A model generated the notes under the pieces. It was given only the letters and a program-made list of their open reading frames with translations, searched no databases and had not been told where the DNA came from. Position numbers and translations under genes: made by a program. From JAAYCB01 sp012744395 (lineage in GTDB: Bacteria; Planctomycetota; Planctomycetia; Pirellulales; Thermoguttaceae), in NCBI GenBank assembly GCA_028703175.1, contig JAQVNJ010000005.1:1-64000 (forward strand): a DNA stretch of 64,000 bases, written 5' to 3'. This document shows positions 34,923-43,320 of this stretch, one piece after another. Every line of letters begins with the position of its first letter. Position 1 is the first letter of the stretch.

Positions 34923-36920
34923 TCATCCCGGCGAAATCTTGCCGGTGGCGACCGGTTTGTCCGGCCGCGCGGCCCAATCGGTCCAACTGCCGTCGTACCA
35001 GCGAACGTTCTCGTAGCCCAACAGCCGCGTCAGCAGGAACCAGGCCTGGCTCGCCTGTTGGCCCGTGCGGCAATGGACGATCACCGGCGCCTGCTTCGCT
35101 GGGATCAGCCGGGCGTACTCCGCGGCCAACTGGTCAAGCGGTCGTAACTGCCCGTCTGCGGTCAGATCGGCCGTGTAAGGGCGATTCACCGCCCCGGGGA
35201 TGTGACCGGCCCGGGCCTCGTCGGACTTGACGCCCAAAAAATACTCCTCGGGCCGCGCGTCGATCACCACGGCTGGCGAATCCTTCAGGGCGTCGGCCAC
35301 CTGGTCGGCGTCGACCGTAAACCAGTCCGCCGCGGGGTCGAAGTGGTAGTCGCGCCGCTGCACGTCGCGGAGCGCCGTCTCCAGCGGCCGACTCTCGGCC
35401 GCCCAGCGGGCGAATCCACCCTCCAAGATGCTCCAGTTCCGATGCCCGACCCGCGCCAGGGCGATCCCAACGAGCGTGGCGTCGCGGAGCGCGTCGCCCC
35501 AGACCAGAACCACCGTGTCGTCCGGCTCGATCCCCATCAGCCCGAGGTGCTCGGCGAGCATCTCCGCGGGCAGCAGCATCGACGACACGCCGCCGACCAC
35601 CCCGCGGAGACTCTCCGGATCGACGCGGACGGAACCCGGGATGTGGCCGCTGCTGAAGACCGGTTGCTGGCGGACATCGAGGATGCGCACGGCTGCGGAC
35701 TCGAGGCGATCGGCGAGCCACTCGGCTGAAACAACGGCCGGGGTGGTTTCCGCCGCCTGTTGCGCGGCGGCGCCCAAGGACGGCGGCGAGCCAGCGCTGG
35801 CTCGCCGCGCGGTGAAATACGCCTGCCAGCGCCGCACCCGCGCGGCGGCCCCGGCCGAAAGCGGCTCGCTCCGCAGCGAAACCGGCGTCAAGCACCGATC
35901 GACGAAGCCCCGCAGGCCGTCGGTCAGCAGCCAGACGTTCTCGTAGCCCAGCCGCGCCAAGGCGTCGCGGGCCTGCGCCGGATGGGTCATGCCCGTCGAA
36001 TAGAGCACAATCTGGCCCCGGTTCTTCCGTTCGGCGAGCACTTGGGGCAGTTCGGGAAGCGCCGCGCTGATCGCCCCGCGGATGTGGAAGGCCGCGTATT
36101 CTTCTGCCGGACGGACGTCGACGACCACCAGTCCCGGCTCGCCGGCGATGATCCGGTCGGCGAGGTCTTCGGGCTCGACGTGGTCGGCTCCCTCGTCAAT
36201 CGAGGCGAGCAGCGCCCGCTCCGCGGCCTGACTGCCGACCGCAACGCCTGCGGCCTCTTCGCCGGGCAGCACCAGCAGGGCTGCCGCGGCGACGACCAGC
36301 GCCGCGGCGAGCCCCTTGAGCATCGGACTTCTCAGGTAGGCCCCGCCTCCGCTCAAGCTTTCTACCCACTCGGCGAAATAGAACGCCGCAACGGCGACGA
36401 GCGTGAACAGCAGGCCGAAGACCGCTCGCGACATCCCGAAGGCATACAGCGGCTCTTCCTGGTAGCCCCAGTCCATCAGCCAGCCGAGCCACGGGAACGT
36501 CTCGTTGAACAGAATCGATCCAACGATCGCGCCGCCGAGGAAGACCAACGCGTCGAGCTTGCCGGTAACCGCGCCGACCGCCGCCGTGCCGGGACACCAG
36601 CCGCCGATCACGAAGCCGACCCCGAAGAGCAGGCCTCCGGCGACCTGGGCGCCGAAAATCGTCGGCATCGCGTAGACGCTGCCAAGATCGATCCACCCCA
36701 TGCCCGTAAACAGCAGCAGGCCGAGCATCGCCGTGATCACGGCGGTGAACATCACCCGGAGGACCGTCATGTCGCGGAAATAGAAGATTCCGGCAAGGCG
36801 TCGCGAACTGCCGAATCCCGCCCGCTCGAGTACGAACCCGAACGCCAGGCCGACGGCCAGGGCGACAAAGAAGGCCTGCGGGCTGTCGAGCTGGCCGGTG
36901 GAGTAATAGGTGTCAATCAT
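34923..36920 (-). CDS. YeeE/YedE transporter fused to three rhodanese domains
   Basis: ATG 36920 gives 665 residues. About 1-230 is a YeeE/YedE (sulf_transp) membrane unit with many TM helices and the conserved Cys motif GGWCPGTAAVG (C109), which in the thiosulfate transporter TsuA handles the substrate. Three rhodanese-like domains follow: about 255-345 (VVVDVRPAEEY, active loop VLYSTGMTH, no Cys), 395-515 (RILDVRQQPVF, VLVWGDALRD, no Cys) and 530-655 (VVIDARPEEYF, VIVHCRTGQQAS, Cys about 617). Only the last can carry a persulfide. It overlaps the other YeeE gene by 8 bp and is likely its partner subunit. A role in thiosulfate or sulfane-sulfur uptake and transfer is inferred. Confidence 0.88.
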   Translation of the reverse strand: MIDTYYSTGQLDSPQAFFVALAVGLAFGFVLERAGFGSSRRLAGIFYFRDMTVLRVMFTAVITAMLGLLLFTGMGWIDLGSVYAMPTIFGAQVAGGLLFGVGFVIGGWCPGTAAVGAVTGKLDALVFLGGAIVGSILFNETFPWLGWLMDWGYQEEPLYAFGMSRAVFGLLFTLVAVAAFYFAEWVESLSGGGAYLRSPMLKGLAAALVVAAAALLVLPGEEAAGVAVGSQAAERALLASIDEGADHVEPEDLADRIIAGEPGLVVVDVRPAEEYAAFHIRGAISAALPELPQVLAERKNRGQIVLYSTGMTHPAQARDALARLGYENVWLLTDGLRGFVDRCLTPVSLRSEPLSAGAAARVRRWQAYFTARRASAGSPPSLGAAAQQAAETTPAVVSAEWLADRLESAAVRILDVRQQPVFSSGHIPGSVRVDPESLRGVVGGVSSMLLPAEMLAEHLGLMGIEPDDTVVLVWGDALRDATLVGIALARVGHRNWSILEGGFARWAAESRPLETALRDVQRRDYHFDPAADWFTVDADQVADALKDSPAVVIDARPEEYFLGVKSDEARAGHIPGAVNRPYTADLTADGQLRPLDQLAAEYARLIPAKQAPVIVHCRTGQQASQAWFLLTRLLGYENVRWYDGSWTDWAARPDKPVATGKISPG
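35783..35808. repeat. 26-bp perfect palindrome inside a coding linker
   Basis: Two 13-bp arms (GCGGCGAGCCAGC and its exact reverse complement) meet without a loop. It encodes the linker between the first and second rhodanese domains of the YeeE fusion (ARRASAGSP region). The arms resemble the hairpin at 40447-40493, consistent with a REP-like mobile palindrome that has been accommodated in the reading frame. Confidence 0.75.
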
Positions 36921-37464
36921 GCCACTGTCTCCTGACGAAATACGCGGCGGCATACCCGCCGGCGAATACGCAGCCCATGAAGATCAGGCTCCCGGTCAGC
37001 AGCATTGCTCCGCCGGAAAGCGCCTGGCCGGAAGTGCACCCGCCGGCCACGCGGGCCGCATAACCGGCCAGAATCCCGCCGGCGGCCGCCAGCGCCAGCC
37101 TTCGCCGCGCGGTTGCCGCCTTGCCCCGTTCGACCTGCGGCTCGATCCGCCGCGCGAAGATCGCCGAGACCAGGCCGCCGAGAAACACGCCCAGCAGCAT
37201 GTAGACGAGGTAGTACGACAATGGATTCTCGCCCCAGGGCCCGAAATAGCCGCTGGCCGCCACGTGTGCCGGGGCAATCCACGATTCCACTTCGGCCCCG
37301 ATGCGGGCCAGCCCGCCGGAGGCCCCCAGCCCCGCCCCGAGCGTCAGCAGCGAGGCCAGCAGCGTGAGGCCCAGCAGGACGCCGGCCAGGTAGGGATTCC
37401 AGTAGGGCGACGGCGTCCGGTCGGCGCCCGGCGATGGTTTCGTTCCCGCGATCGACTCGTTCAT
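36913..37464 (-). CDS. YeeE/YedE family sulfur transporter subunit
   Basis: This 183-residue membrane protein has about four TM helices. AGGCTSGQALSGGAMLLTGS contains the conserved Cys (C143) of the sulf_transp family. A short cytoplasmic N-terminus and a basic loop (RRIEPQVERGKAATARRR) separate the helices. It overlaps the start of the larger YeeE-rhodanese gene by 8 bp and lies 45 bp downstream of the MBL-rhodanese gene, so all three are one operon. The two YeeE proteins may form the channel halves that are fused in bacterial TsuA. The transported species is inferred to be thiosulfate or a related sulfur compound. Confidence 0.9.
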   Translation of the reverse strand: MNESIAGTKPSPGADRTPSPYWNPYLAGVLLGLTLLASLLTLGAGLGASGGLARIGAEVESWIAPAHVAASGYFGPWGENPLSYYLVYMLLGVFLGGLVSAIFARRIEPQVERGKAATARRRLALAAAGGILAGYAARVAGGCTSGQALSGGAMLLTGSLIFMGCVFAGGYAAAYFVRRQWHD

Positions 37465-37509
37465 CTGAGGATTCCTTGAAACACACGGTTGTCGGCAATC
37501 CGCCGCGCG

Positions 37510-39528
37510 TCAGCAACCGGCGCTGCGGCGCTTCTTCGGCGCGGGGTTTGCCTTGGGGGCGGGGCTCGCCGCGGCCGGCGCGGGCGGCTTCGCGGCCCCG
37601 GGCGCCGCGGCCGCCGCGGGCGAGGGCCGAGAGCCCGGCTGGGCCAGCGCGGCGAGGTCCGATTCAGACCAGTAGGCCTGGAGCCCGCCGTGAAGGGCGA
37701 TCACCCGCCGATCGGTCTTCTGGGCCAGAATCCCGCCGGCCATCATCGCCAGCGAGCCGTCCCGGTCGACGATCACCAGCGGCAGGCTCCCCTCCAGGTA
37801 CGCCGGATTGCCGAGCAACTGGGCCAGCTCGACGTTCTGCGAACCCGGCAGTTGATAATCGGCGTGCTGCGCCGCCGGCCGCACGTCGATCAGTTGGAAC
37901 GTGCCGGGCAGATCCATCATCATCCGCTTCAATTCCGCGGGCGAAATCCGGTCCGCAAGCTTCAGTGGCGGACCCGAGAGAGCAGGCAGCACGCATGACG
38001 CCTGGGCCTCGACGACCGGCAACCCCGCCTCCAGCCACGCCTCGCTCCCGCCGGCCATGCTGCGAACGTTGCGAAAACCCTGCCGCTCGAGCACACCGAT
38101 CGCCAGGCTGGAACGGTACGCGCTGTTGCAGACGGTGACGATTGGGGAATTGCGATCGATCTTCACCGCATCCGCCGCCAGCTTGTTGAGCGGGATGTTG
38201 ACAATCGTGCCGATCCGCAGCGCCGCCCATTCCGAGGGCAAGCGGACGTCGACCACGATCGGCGACTCCGGCTGCTGCATCGCCGCGTACAACTCCCGAG
38301 GCTCGATCGGAGGGGTCTTCGCAATCGGCAGGCCGGCCTTCTCCCAGGCTTCGTACGCCAGGACTTTCGCCTTGTAGCCGACGCGATGCAGCCGGTGGAT
38401 CGCTTCTCGCAGCTCGTCCGGCTTGCCGACCACGACCAGATTGGCGCCCCAGGGGACCATGATGCCGGTCCAGGTTTCGAACCGCCCGCGAAGGGCGATG
38501 TTGACCGAACCGGGCACGTGTCCCGCGGCGTATTGGGCCGCATCGCGGACGTCGACGACGTAAAACTGCTTCGGATCGCTCAACTCGGCGCTCGGCTTGA
38601 CTTCTGGAAGCTCCGCGGGGCTCCACTCGACCAGTTCCGGGCCCTGGCGGTTCATCGCGGCATTGTGGGCAAAGTATTGTGGCGCTTCGGGCAGCCCGTC
38701 GAGAACGGCCGCGACAAATTCACCGCGGGTCTTGTACTGGAGGTAGGGGTTCGACACCCGCTCCTTGCCGATTGTCGAGACCGGCTCGTCGCCCAGATGC
38801 GCCCCGCAGAGCGAGCCGGCGCCGTGGGCTGGCATGATGACGACTTCGTCGGGCAGTTTCGAGAGCTTCGTGGTCCAGGTGTCGAACATCATCGACGCCA
38901 GCGTCGAAGCCGCCATGCCTTCGCCGAGCAGGTCGGGTCGGCCCACGCTGCCGACGAACAGCGTGTCGCCGGTCAGTAGGGCCAGCGGTTTCTGGGGCTC
39001 GGACGCACTGGCCACCGCGCCGGACATGCTGTCGGGCGTGTGCCCCGGAGTCTCCAGGAAAGTGACGATCGCCTGGCCGACTTTCAGCGTGTCGCCCTCC
39101 TTGAGCGGCGTGTGCTTATAACCGGCGCCCGCCTGGCGGCTGATATAGATCGGCACGCCCAGAGAGTTAGCCAATTCCATCTGGCCGGCGACGAAGTCGG
39201 CGTGCGAATGCGTCAACCAAACGCCGCTGATTTTTACGTTGCGGCCCGCGGCCGCTTTCACGTAAGCCTCGGTGTCCCGCCCGGGATCCACAACGAGGGC
39301 TTCCCCGTCGCTGACAAGCAGATAGGAAAAATGGGAAAGCGTGGAGAGGTTGAACTGGACAACGTCGAACCCGGCGAATTTGTAGGTCTCGACCACTTCG
39401 TACTCGGCCGCGCTGGAGTCATGCGTCGCCGACTCGGCGTCCTTGATCTCCGACGAGCGGACGGAGCCCGCCGAGGCCAGCGCAGCGAGGCCAACGACGC
39501 CGGCGACAAGCCATTCTCTCTGAGACAT
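37510..39528 (-). CDS. Exported persulfide-dioxygenase-like MBL protein with three rhodanese domains
   Basis: ATG 39528 gives 672 residues with an N-terminal signal or anchor (WLVAGVVGLAALASAG). The metallo-beta-lactamase domain (about 45-290) has H107/H109/D111 in LTHSHADF, H163 in TPGHTPDSM and D188 in LTGDTLFVG. This spacing fits ETHE1/CstB persulfide dioxygenases, whose single iron uses the first His, the later His and the Asp. The last residue of the HxHxDH motif is Phe here. Rhodanese domains follow at about 320-410 (no Cys), 425-500 (TVCNSAYRSS, C467) and 530-620 (VIVDRDGS, no Cys). The proline/alanine-rich tail ends in Cys. It probably oxidises or transfers sulfane sulfur outside the cytoplasm. 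Confidence 0.85.
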   Translation of the reverse strand: MSQREWLVAGVVGLAALASAGSVRSSEIKDAESATHDSSAAEYEVVETYKFAGFDVVQFNLSTLSHFSYLLVSDGEALVVDPGRDTEAYVKAAAGRNVKISGVWLTHSHADFVAGQMELANSLGVPIYISRQAGAGYKHTPLKEGDTLKVGQAIVTFLETPGHTPDSMSGAVASASEPQKPLALLTGDTLFVGSVGRPDLLGEGMAASTLASMMFDTWTTKLSKLPDEVVIMPAHGAGSLCGAHLGDEPVSTIGKERVSNPYLQYKTRGEFVAAVLDGLPEAPQYFAHNAAMNRQGPELVEWSPAELPEVKPSAELSDPKQFYVVDVRDAAQYAAGHVPGSVNIALRGRFETWTGIMVPWGANLVVVGKPDELREAIHRLHRVGYKAKVLAYEAWEKAGLPIAKTPPIEPRELYAAMQQPESPIVVDVRLPSEWAALRIGTIVNIPLNKLAADAVKIDRNSPIVTVCNSAYRSSLAIGVLERQGFRNVRSMAGGSEAWLEAGLPVVEAQASCVLPALSGPPLKLADRISPAELKRMMMDLPGTFQLIDVRPAAQHADYQLPGSQNVELAQLLGNPAYLEGSLPLVIVDRDGSLAMMAGGILAQKTDRRVIALHGGLQAYWSESDLAALAQPGSRPSPAAAAAPGAAKPPAPAAASPAPKANPAPKKRRSAGC

Positions 39529-39602
39529 TCTGACAACCCTCCAGACTGGTTCGATGAGACGGATTCTCAATTACTGCGGTTCGATGGTTCAAGTGCGGAT
39601 TC

Positions 39603-39725
39603 GGTTACACAAATCTCCCGCCAGGCCGCGAGGCGTTCCCCAGCTGGAGCTTGGGAGCGAGGAGGGTTACACAAATCTCCCGCCAGGCCGCGAGGCGTTC
39701 CCCAGCTGGAGCTTGGGAGCGAGGA
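39603..39725. repeat. Tandem 62-bp repeat (two copies) of a dispersed element
   Basis: Copies start at 39603 and 39665 (period 62) and are almost identical. Each begins GGTTACACAAATCTCCCGCC and ends in CCCAGCTGGAGCTTGGGAGC, an imperfect palindrome. The reverse complement of this core occurs at about 11705-11730. The repeat lies between the DJ-1 gene and the MBL-rhodanese gene, both on the minus strand. Confidence 0.85.
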
Positions 39726-39747
39726 AAGCGTGGATTCTGCCCCTTGC

Positions 39748-40314
39748 CTATTCTCTCCCCAGGCGAGCCGCTTCGAGCATCTTGATCCACGGGCCGACGT
39801 AGTGGCCGTTGTCGTGATAGGTCCGCCCGCTGGCCAGGTTGCCGTCGATCACGCAGGGCTCGTTGACGTAGATGCCGCCGCAGACCTCCAGGTCGAACCT
39901 GCACTTGGCCACGGTGGCCATCCGCCGGCCCTTGACACATCCGGCGTAGGCGGGGATTTCCACGCCGTGGCAGACGCAGGCAATCGGCTTGTTCGTCTCG
40001 AAGAAGTGCCGGGTGATCCGCACCAGGTTCTCGTCGTAGCGGATGTACTCCGGCGCCCGGCCGCCCGAGAACATGATCCCCGCGTACTCATCCGGCTTGA
40101 CTTCGGCAAACGCCACGTCGGCCTGGATCGAATAGCCTTCCCATTCCTTGGTGATCGTCCAACCGGGCTTGACTTCGTGCAGCACCATCTGGTAGCGCCG
40201 CTTCTCCGGGGCGGCGACGACCGGCTCGAACCCGGCTTCGATCAGCCGGTAGTAGGGGTAGAGGGTATCGACGGTTTCCGTGGCGTCGCCAACGATGATC
40301 AACACCTTGTTCAT
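39748..40314 (-). CDS. DJ-1/PfpI family protein
   Basis: This 188-residue product starts at ATG 40314 with GGGAGG upstream. The flavodoxin-like fold shows NKVLIIVGDATET at the start, the acidic residue in YAGIMFSGGRAPEYIR, and the nucleophile elbow ACVCHGVEI with the Cys followed by His. The fold is shared by glyoxalase III, protein deglycase claims and PfpI-type proteases; specific activity cannot be assigned. There is no signal peptide. It is divergent from the FHA gene and separated from the rhodanese operon by repeat DNA. Confidence 0.93.
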   Translation of the reverse strand: MNKVLIIVGDATETVDTLYPYYRLIEAGFEPVVAAPEKRRYQMVLHEVKPGWTITKEWEGYSIQADVAFAEVKPDEYAGIMFSGGRAPEYIRYDENLVRITRHFFETNKPIACVCHGVEIPAYAGCVKGRRMATVAKCRFDLEVCGGIYVNEPCVIDGNLASGRTYHDNGHYVGPWIKMLEAARLGRE

Positions 40315-40446
40315 GGCAGCCTCCCGGGGATTGCGGATCGTTTGACCCGTCCAGTCTACGCTTCTCGCCGCCGGACTGGCAACGCACCGGCCGGAGACCG
40401 GCCCGCCCGATCGGCCCGTGGGGCCTCCGCGTGAGCCCCCGCCCTT

Positions 40447-40493
40447 GCTCGCCGCCAGCCGACGGCTTATTCTTCAGGAACCGGCTGGCGAGC
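40447..40493. other. Imperfect hairpin, REP-like
   Basis: GCTCGCC/GGCGAGC and AGCCG/CGGCT form a 12-bp stem with a 3-nt bulge and a 20-nt loop, in the divergent region between the DJ-1 and FHA genes. The arms share the GGCGAGCC core of the palindrome at 35783-35808. Confidence 0.5.
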
Positions 40494-40534
40494 CGGCAGC
40501 ATCCGCTCGGCATGCTTTCCTAAGGGGGTTCGCG

Positions 40535-41011
40535 GTGTCGGCATCAGCCACCACACCGGTTCCGGCCAATCGCCGCCTGGCATGGCGGCGTTTGCCGGCC
40601 CGGCTGCTGCTCGCGGCGATTGCCTTGGCCTTGTCCGCGGCCCTTCTTCTGCCCCACCTGGTCGTTCCGGCGCTCGTTGCCGTCGCCGTGGCAATTGCCT
40701 TCTTCTTGCATCAAGCGTTCCGCGCCGCGCCCGTCCGCCGCCTCGTGCCGGTCGGCATGTCCAGCGCCTTCTCGGTCAAGCTGACCGGCACGTCGCTGAT
40801 CGTAGGCCGGTTGCCCTGCTGCAACATCGCCATCCCCTTGCCGACCGTTTCGGCGCATCACTGCCGCCTGTACCAGGTGAAATCCTCCTGGTACATCGAG
40901 GATCTGGACAGCCGCAATGGGACACGGGTCAATCAGAAGCGGATCGGCAAGAGGCGGCTCCGCGTTGGCGACCGGATCTCAATCGGCGAGTTGGAGTTCC
41001 AGGTTCAGTAG
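40535..41011 (+). CDS. Membrane-anchored FHA domain protein
   Basis: GTG 40535 is chosen because TAAGGGGG lies about 7 nt upstream. The 158-residue product has two closely spaced TM segments (about 20-60), then a cytoplasmic FHA domain: LIVGRLPCCNIAIP with the phosphopeptide-binding Arg, TVSAHHCRLYQ (Ser-x-x-His), WYIEDLDSRNGTRVNQ (NG motif), and RVGDRISIGELEFQV. FHA domains bind phosphothreonine peptides, so this protein probably recruits a phosphorylated partner to the membrane. No kinase lies nearby. The divergent DJ-1 gene shares the upstream region. Confidence 0.9.
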   Translation: MSASATTPVPANRRLAWRRLPARLLLAAIALALSAALLLPHLVVPALVAVAVAIAFFLHQAFRAAPVRRLVPVGMSSAFSVKLTGTSLIVGRLPCCNIAIPLPTVSAHHCRLYQVKSSWYIEDLDSRNGTRVNQKRIGKRRLRVGDRISIGELEFQVQ

Positions 41012-41038
41012 CTTTGGCCGACCGCCGGCCAAGGCCTT

Positions 41039-42385
41039 TCACGACGCCAGCGCGTGGCTGTGCGTCTGCACTCTCTGAATCGCCTCGATCACGTGATCCA
41101 TGTCGGCCCGGTCGGCCAGCAACATGCTGTGAAACAGGGCGACCGTTGTTTCACACACTTGCTTGTTGCCTTTGAGGTCCTTGAGGCTGTCACGGTATGC
41201 CTTGAGTCGCTCGGCTGGGAACAGGCGCTTGAAGCCTCGTGAGTCGATCGCATCGTCGAGCAGGCCGTCGTAGTACTGCTCGTGATAGCCGCCGCCGCAA
41301 GGGATGCCTTCCGCGCGGAGGGCCTTGATGAACTTGTCGCGGGGCAGCCCGTGGAACTGGGCGGGATCGTAGCGGAATGCGTAGAGATGCCAGACCGCGC
41401 GGCTGCGGTCCGGCAGGCGCACCGGCTGGATGCCCGGGATCGCTTGGAGGCGCGCCGTCAAGTGGTCGGCGTTTTCTTGCCGCCGCGCGGTCTCCGCCAC
41501 AAGCTTGTCGAGTTGCTGCCGGAGCATGGCGGCCTGGTAATGGGTCATTCGGAAGTTGGTGCCGCGGCTGAAATAGCCGTTGCCCTGGAAAGTCCCGTGG
41601 GCACGCCCGCAATTGTGGAACGCATGGCAGCGGTCAAGCAGGTCATCGCGCATGCCGGTGATGGCCCCCCCCTCCCCGGCTGGGATGTGCTTTGAATTCT
41701 GGAAACTGAAACAGCCCAGGTCGCCGAGCGTGCCGCACTTGCGGCCCTTGTAGTCGGCCAGCCATGCCTGGCAGGCATCCTCGATCACAGCCAAATTGTG
41801 CTTCTTGGCAATCGCGTTGATCGGGTCCATGTCGCAGGGCATGCCATAGATGTGGACCGGCACGATGGCCCGCGTTCGTTCGGTGATCCGGCTCTCGATC
41901 GAAGCCGGGTCCATTGTGAGGGTGGCGGGATCCGTGTCGGCAAACACGGGCAGAGCCTTGAGCATGAGGATCGTGTTGTAGGTTGCGATGAAGGTGAACG
42001 GAGAGGTGATCACCTCGTCGCCGGCATCAACCCCGATGACGTGCATCGCCGTGGTCAATGCAGTCGTGCCGCTGGACGTGGCCAGGCAGCGATCGGCGCC
42101 CAGCAGTCTGGCGTAGGCGGTCTCGAAGTCGGCCACTTGCCCCCCGCCGCCGGAAGAGGACCATCGCCCGCTCCGCAGGACTTCAACGATTTCGGGCTCC
42201 CAGGCTTCGCGCCACTCGGGCCATTGCGGCCAGCCGGACTTGTGCACGGGAGCACCGCCCAACAGGGCCGGCTTGTCCGTTGTGGCGGCAAACGCGTTTC
42301 GGGGCCGGTGGCCGCCCCAGGCCAATCCGGCGGAACCGGCCGCTGCGGTTCGGATAAATCCGCGTCGTGTCAGATCGTCTCCCAT
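41039..42385 (-). CDS. Tat-signal DegT/DnrJ/EryC1/StrS aminotransferase
   Basis: The 448-residue product starts at ATG 42385 after GGAGGGAG. It begins with a twin-arginine signal (LTRRGFIRTAAAGSAGLAW). The PLP aminotransferase core has ATSSGTTALTTAM, VITSPFTFIATYNT, VIEDACQAWLA (Asp contacting the pyridine N) and CFSFQNSKHIPAGEGGA with the Schiff-base Lys. These enzymes transfer amino groups to keto-sugars, normally in the cytoplasm; a Tat-exported form is odd but consistent with export of the folded PLP enzyme. A second member is at 50208-51554. It is downstream of the J-domain gene on the same strand. Confidence 0.92.
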   Translation of the reverse strand: MGDDLTRRGFIRTAAAGSAGLAWGGHRPRNAFAATTDKPALLGGAPVHKSGWPQWPEWREAWEPEIVEVLRSGRWSSSGGGGQVADFETAYARLLGADRCLATSSGTTALTTAMHVIGVDAGDEVITSPFTFIATYNTILMLKALPVFADTDPATLTMDPASIESRITERTRAIVPVHIYGMPCDMDPINAIAKKHNLAVIEDACQAWLADYKGRKCGTLGDLGCFSFQNSKHIPAGEGGAITGMRDDLLDRCHAFHNCGRAHGTFQGNGYFSRGTNFRMTHYQAAMLRQQLDKLVAETARRQENADHLTARLQAIPGIQPVRLPDRSRAVWHLYAFRYDPAQFHGLPRDKFIKALRAEGIPCGGGYHEQYYDGLLDDAIDSRGFKRLFPAERLKAYRDSLKDLKGNKQVCETTVALFHSMLLADRADMDHVIEAIQRVQTHSHALAS

Positions 42386-42423
42386 CGCACTCCCTCCTAC
42401 TGAACATACTCTGTTCTTGTTGG

Positions 42424-42738
42424 CTATACATGGGAATCATCCGCCATGAACTCCGCCCAGCGCATTGCATGGGCGTCGCGTGGGTAGGTCTCCGCGACAG
42501 CCCGTTCTGTGAAACGGTACTTGCACTCGCTGTGCGAACAGTACTCCTTGAGGAGAGCGTACGCCCAGTTGACATCCTTCATCTTTCGCTCCGCCTCCGT
42601 TCGGTCCTTCGGCTTCCGCCGATCGGGGTGGAAATCGAGTGACATTTTCAGATACGCCGCCTCGATCTCCCGTTTGCTGGCCGCCTCTCCAAGCCCAAGG
42701 ACTTTTCGCGCCTCGTTGATTTCAAAGAATACGGCCAC
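42424..42738 (-). CDS. Small J-domain (DnaJ-like) protein
   Basis: This 104-residue protein begins at GTG 42738. It is almost entirely a J domain: INEARKVLGLGEAASKREIE, AAYLKMSLDFHPDRRKPKD with the HPD tripeptide, and MKDVNWAYALLKEY. The tail has two Cys (YCSHSECKY). J proteins stimulate DnaK ATPase and pass on substrates. There is no glycine-rich or zinc region, so it is a specialised co-chaperone. It lies 48 bp downstream of the universal stress protein gene and 38 bp upstream of the aminotransferase gene, probably within the nadB-led operon. Confidence 0.88.
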   Translation of the reverse strand: MAVFFEINEARKVLGLGEAASKREIEAAYLKMSLDFHPDRRKPKDRTEAERKMKDVNWAYALLKEYCSHSECKYRFTERAVAETYPRDAHAMRWAEFMADDSHV

Positions 42739-42786
42739 TTCGACTTTCCCCTATTGCACTATTTTCCCGAATCCCTCGCAAGCCGA

Positions 42787-43224
42787 TCACCGATCCGGGG
42801 CTCTGACGGTTATCACAGGACATGCCGCCTTCCGCATCACGGACTCGGCTACGCTGCCAAGCAGAAGACGCATCAACCCCGTACGACCATGTGTCCCGAT
42901 GACAATCGCATACACGTCCTCTTGTTCGGCAACTCGGACAATCTCCTCGGCCAAGCGTACATTCTCGCTCGTCGGCACGGGGCAGACGACTCTCTGCTCG
43001 AAGGACACTTCGGGATCGTCAGGGACGGCGGTTTCGATTTGCCTCAACTCGATCTCGCTTGGTCCCGGGTCCCTATCCACGAGCTCCCCGACCGGATAGC
43101 ACTCCAGGTCCGCGACGTGAACAATCAGCAGGCTGGCATGACAATCCCGGGCCAGCGAGGTCGCGAAATGCAGAGCGTGCCGGCTCGGTTCCGAATAATC
43201 GGTAGCGAAGAGGATTTGCTTCAT
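42787..43224 (-). CDS. Universal stress protein (UspA family)
   Basis: ATG 43224 gives 145 residues: MKQILFATDYSEPSRHALHF at the start, SLLIVHVADLE, and IVIGTHGRTGLMRLLLGSV then CPVITV at the end. The G-2x-G-9x-G(S/T) ATP-binding pattern is present. The family supports survival under stress or anaerobiosis. It is in line with the small coiled-coil gene (97 bp upstream) and J-domain gene (downstream). Its operon is headed by nadB behind a sigma-54-type promoter. Confidence 0.93.
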   Translation of the reverse strand: MKQILFATDYSEPSRHALHFATSLARDCHASLLIVHVADLECYPVGELVDRDPGPSEIELRQIETAVPDDPEVSFEQRVVCPVPTSENVRLAEEIVRVAEQEDVYAIVIGTHGRTGLMRLLLGSVAESVMRKAACPVITVRAPDR

Positions 43225-43320
43225 GGCCACCGTTCTTGCTTGTCCGTATCGCAACGCCGGTTTGTCGTGCCCCGATTGGCCACAGTGGGCCCTAGGTTGC
43301 ACGGAAGTCAACGCGGGCAG

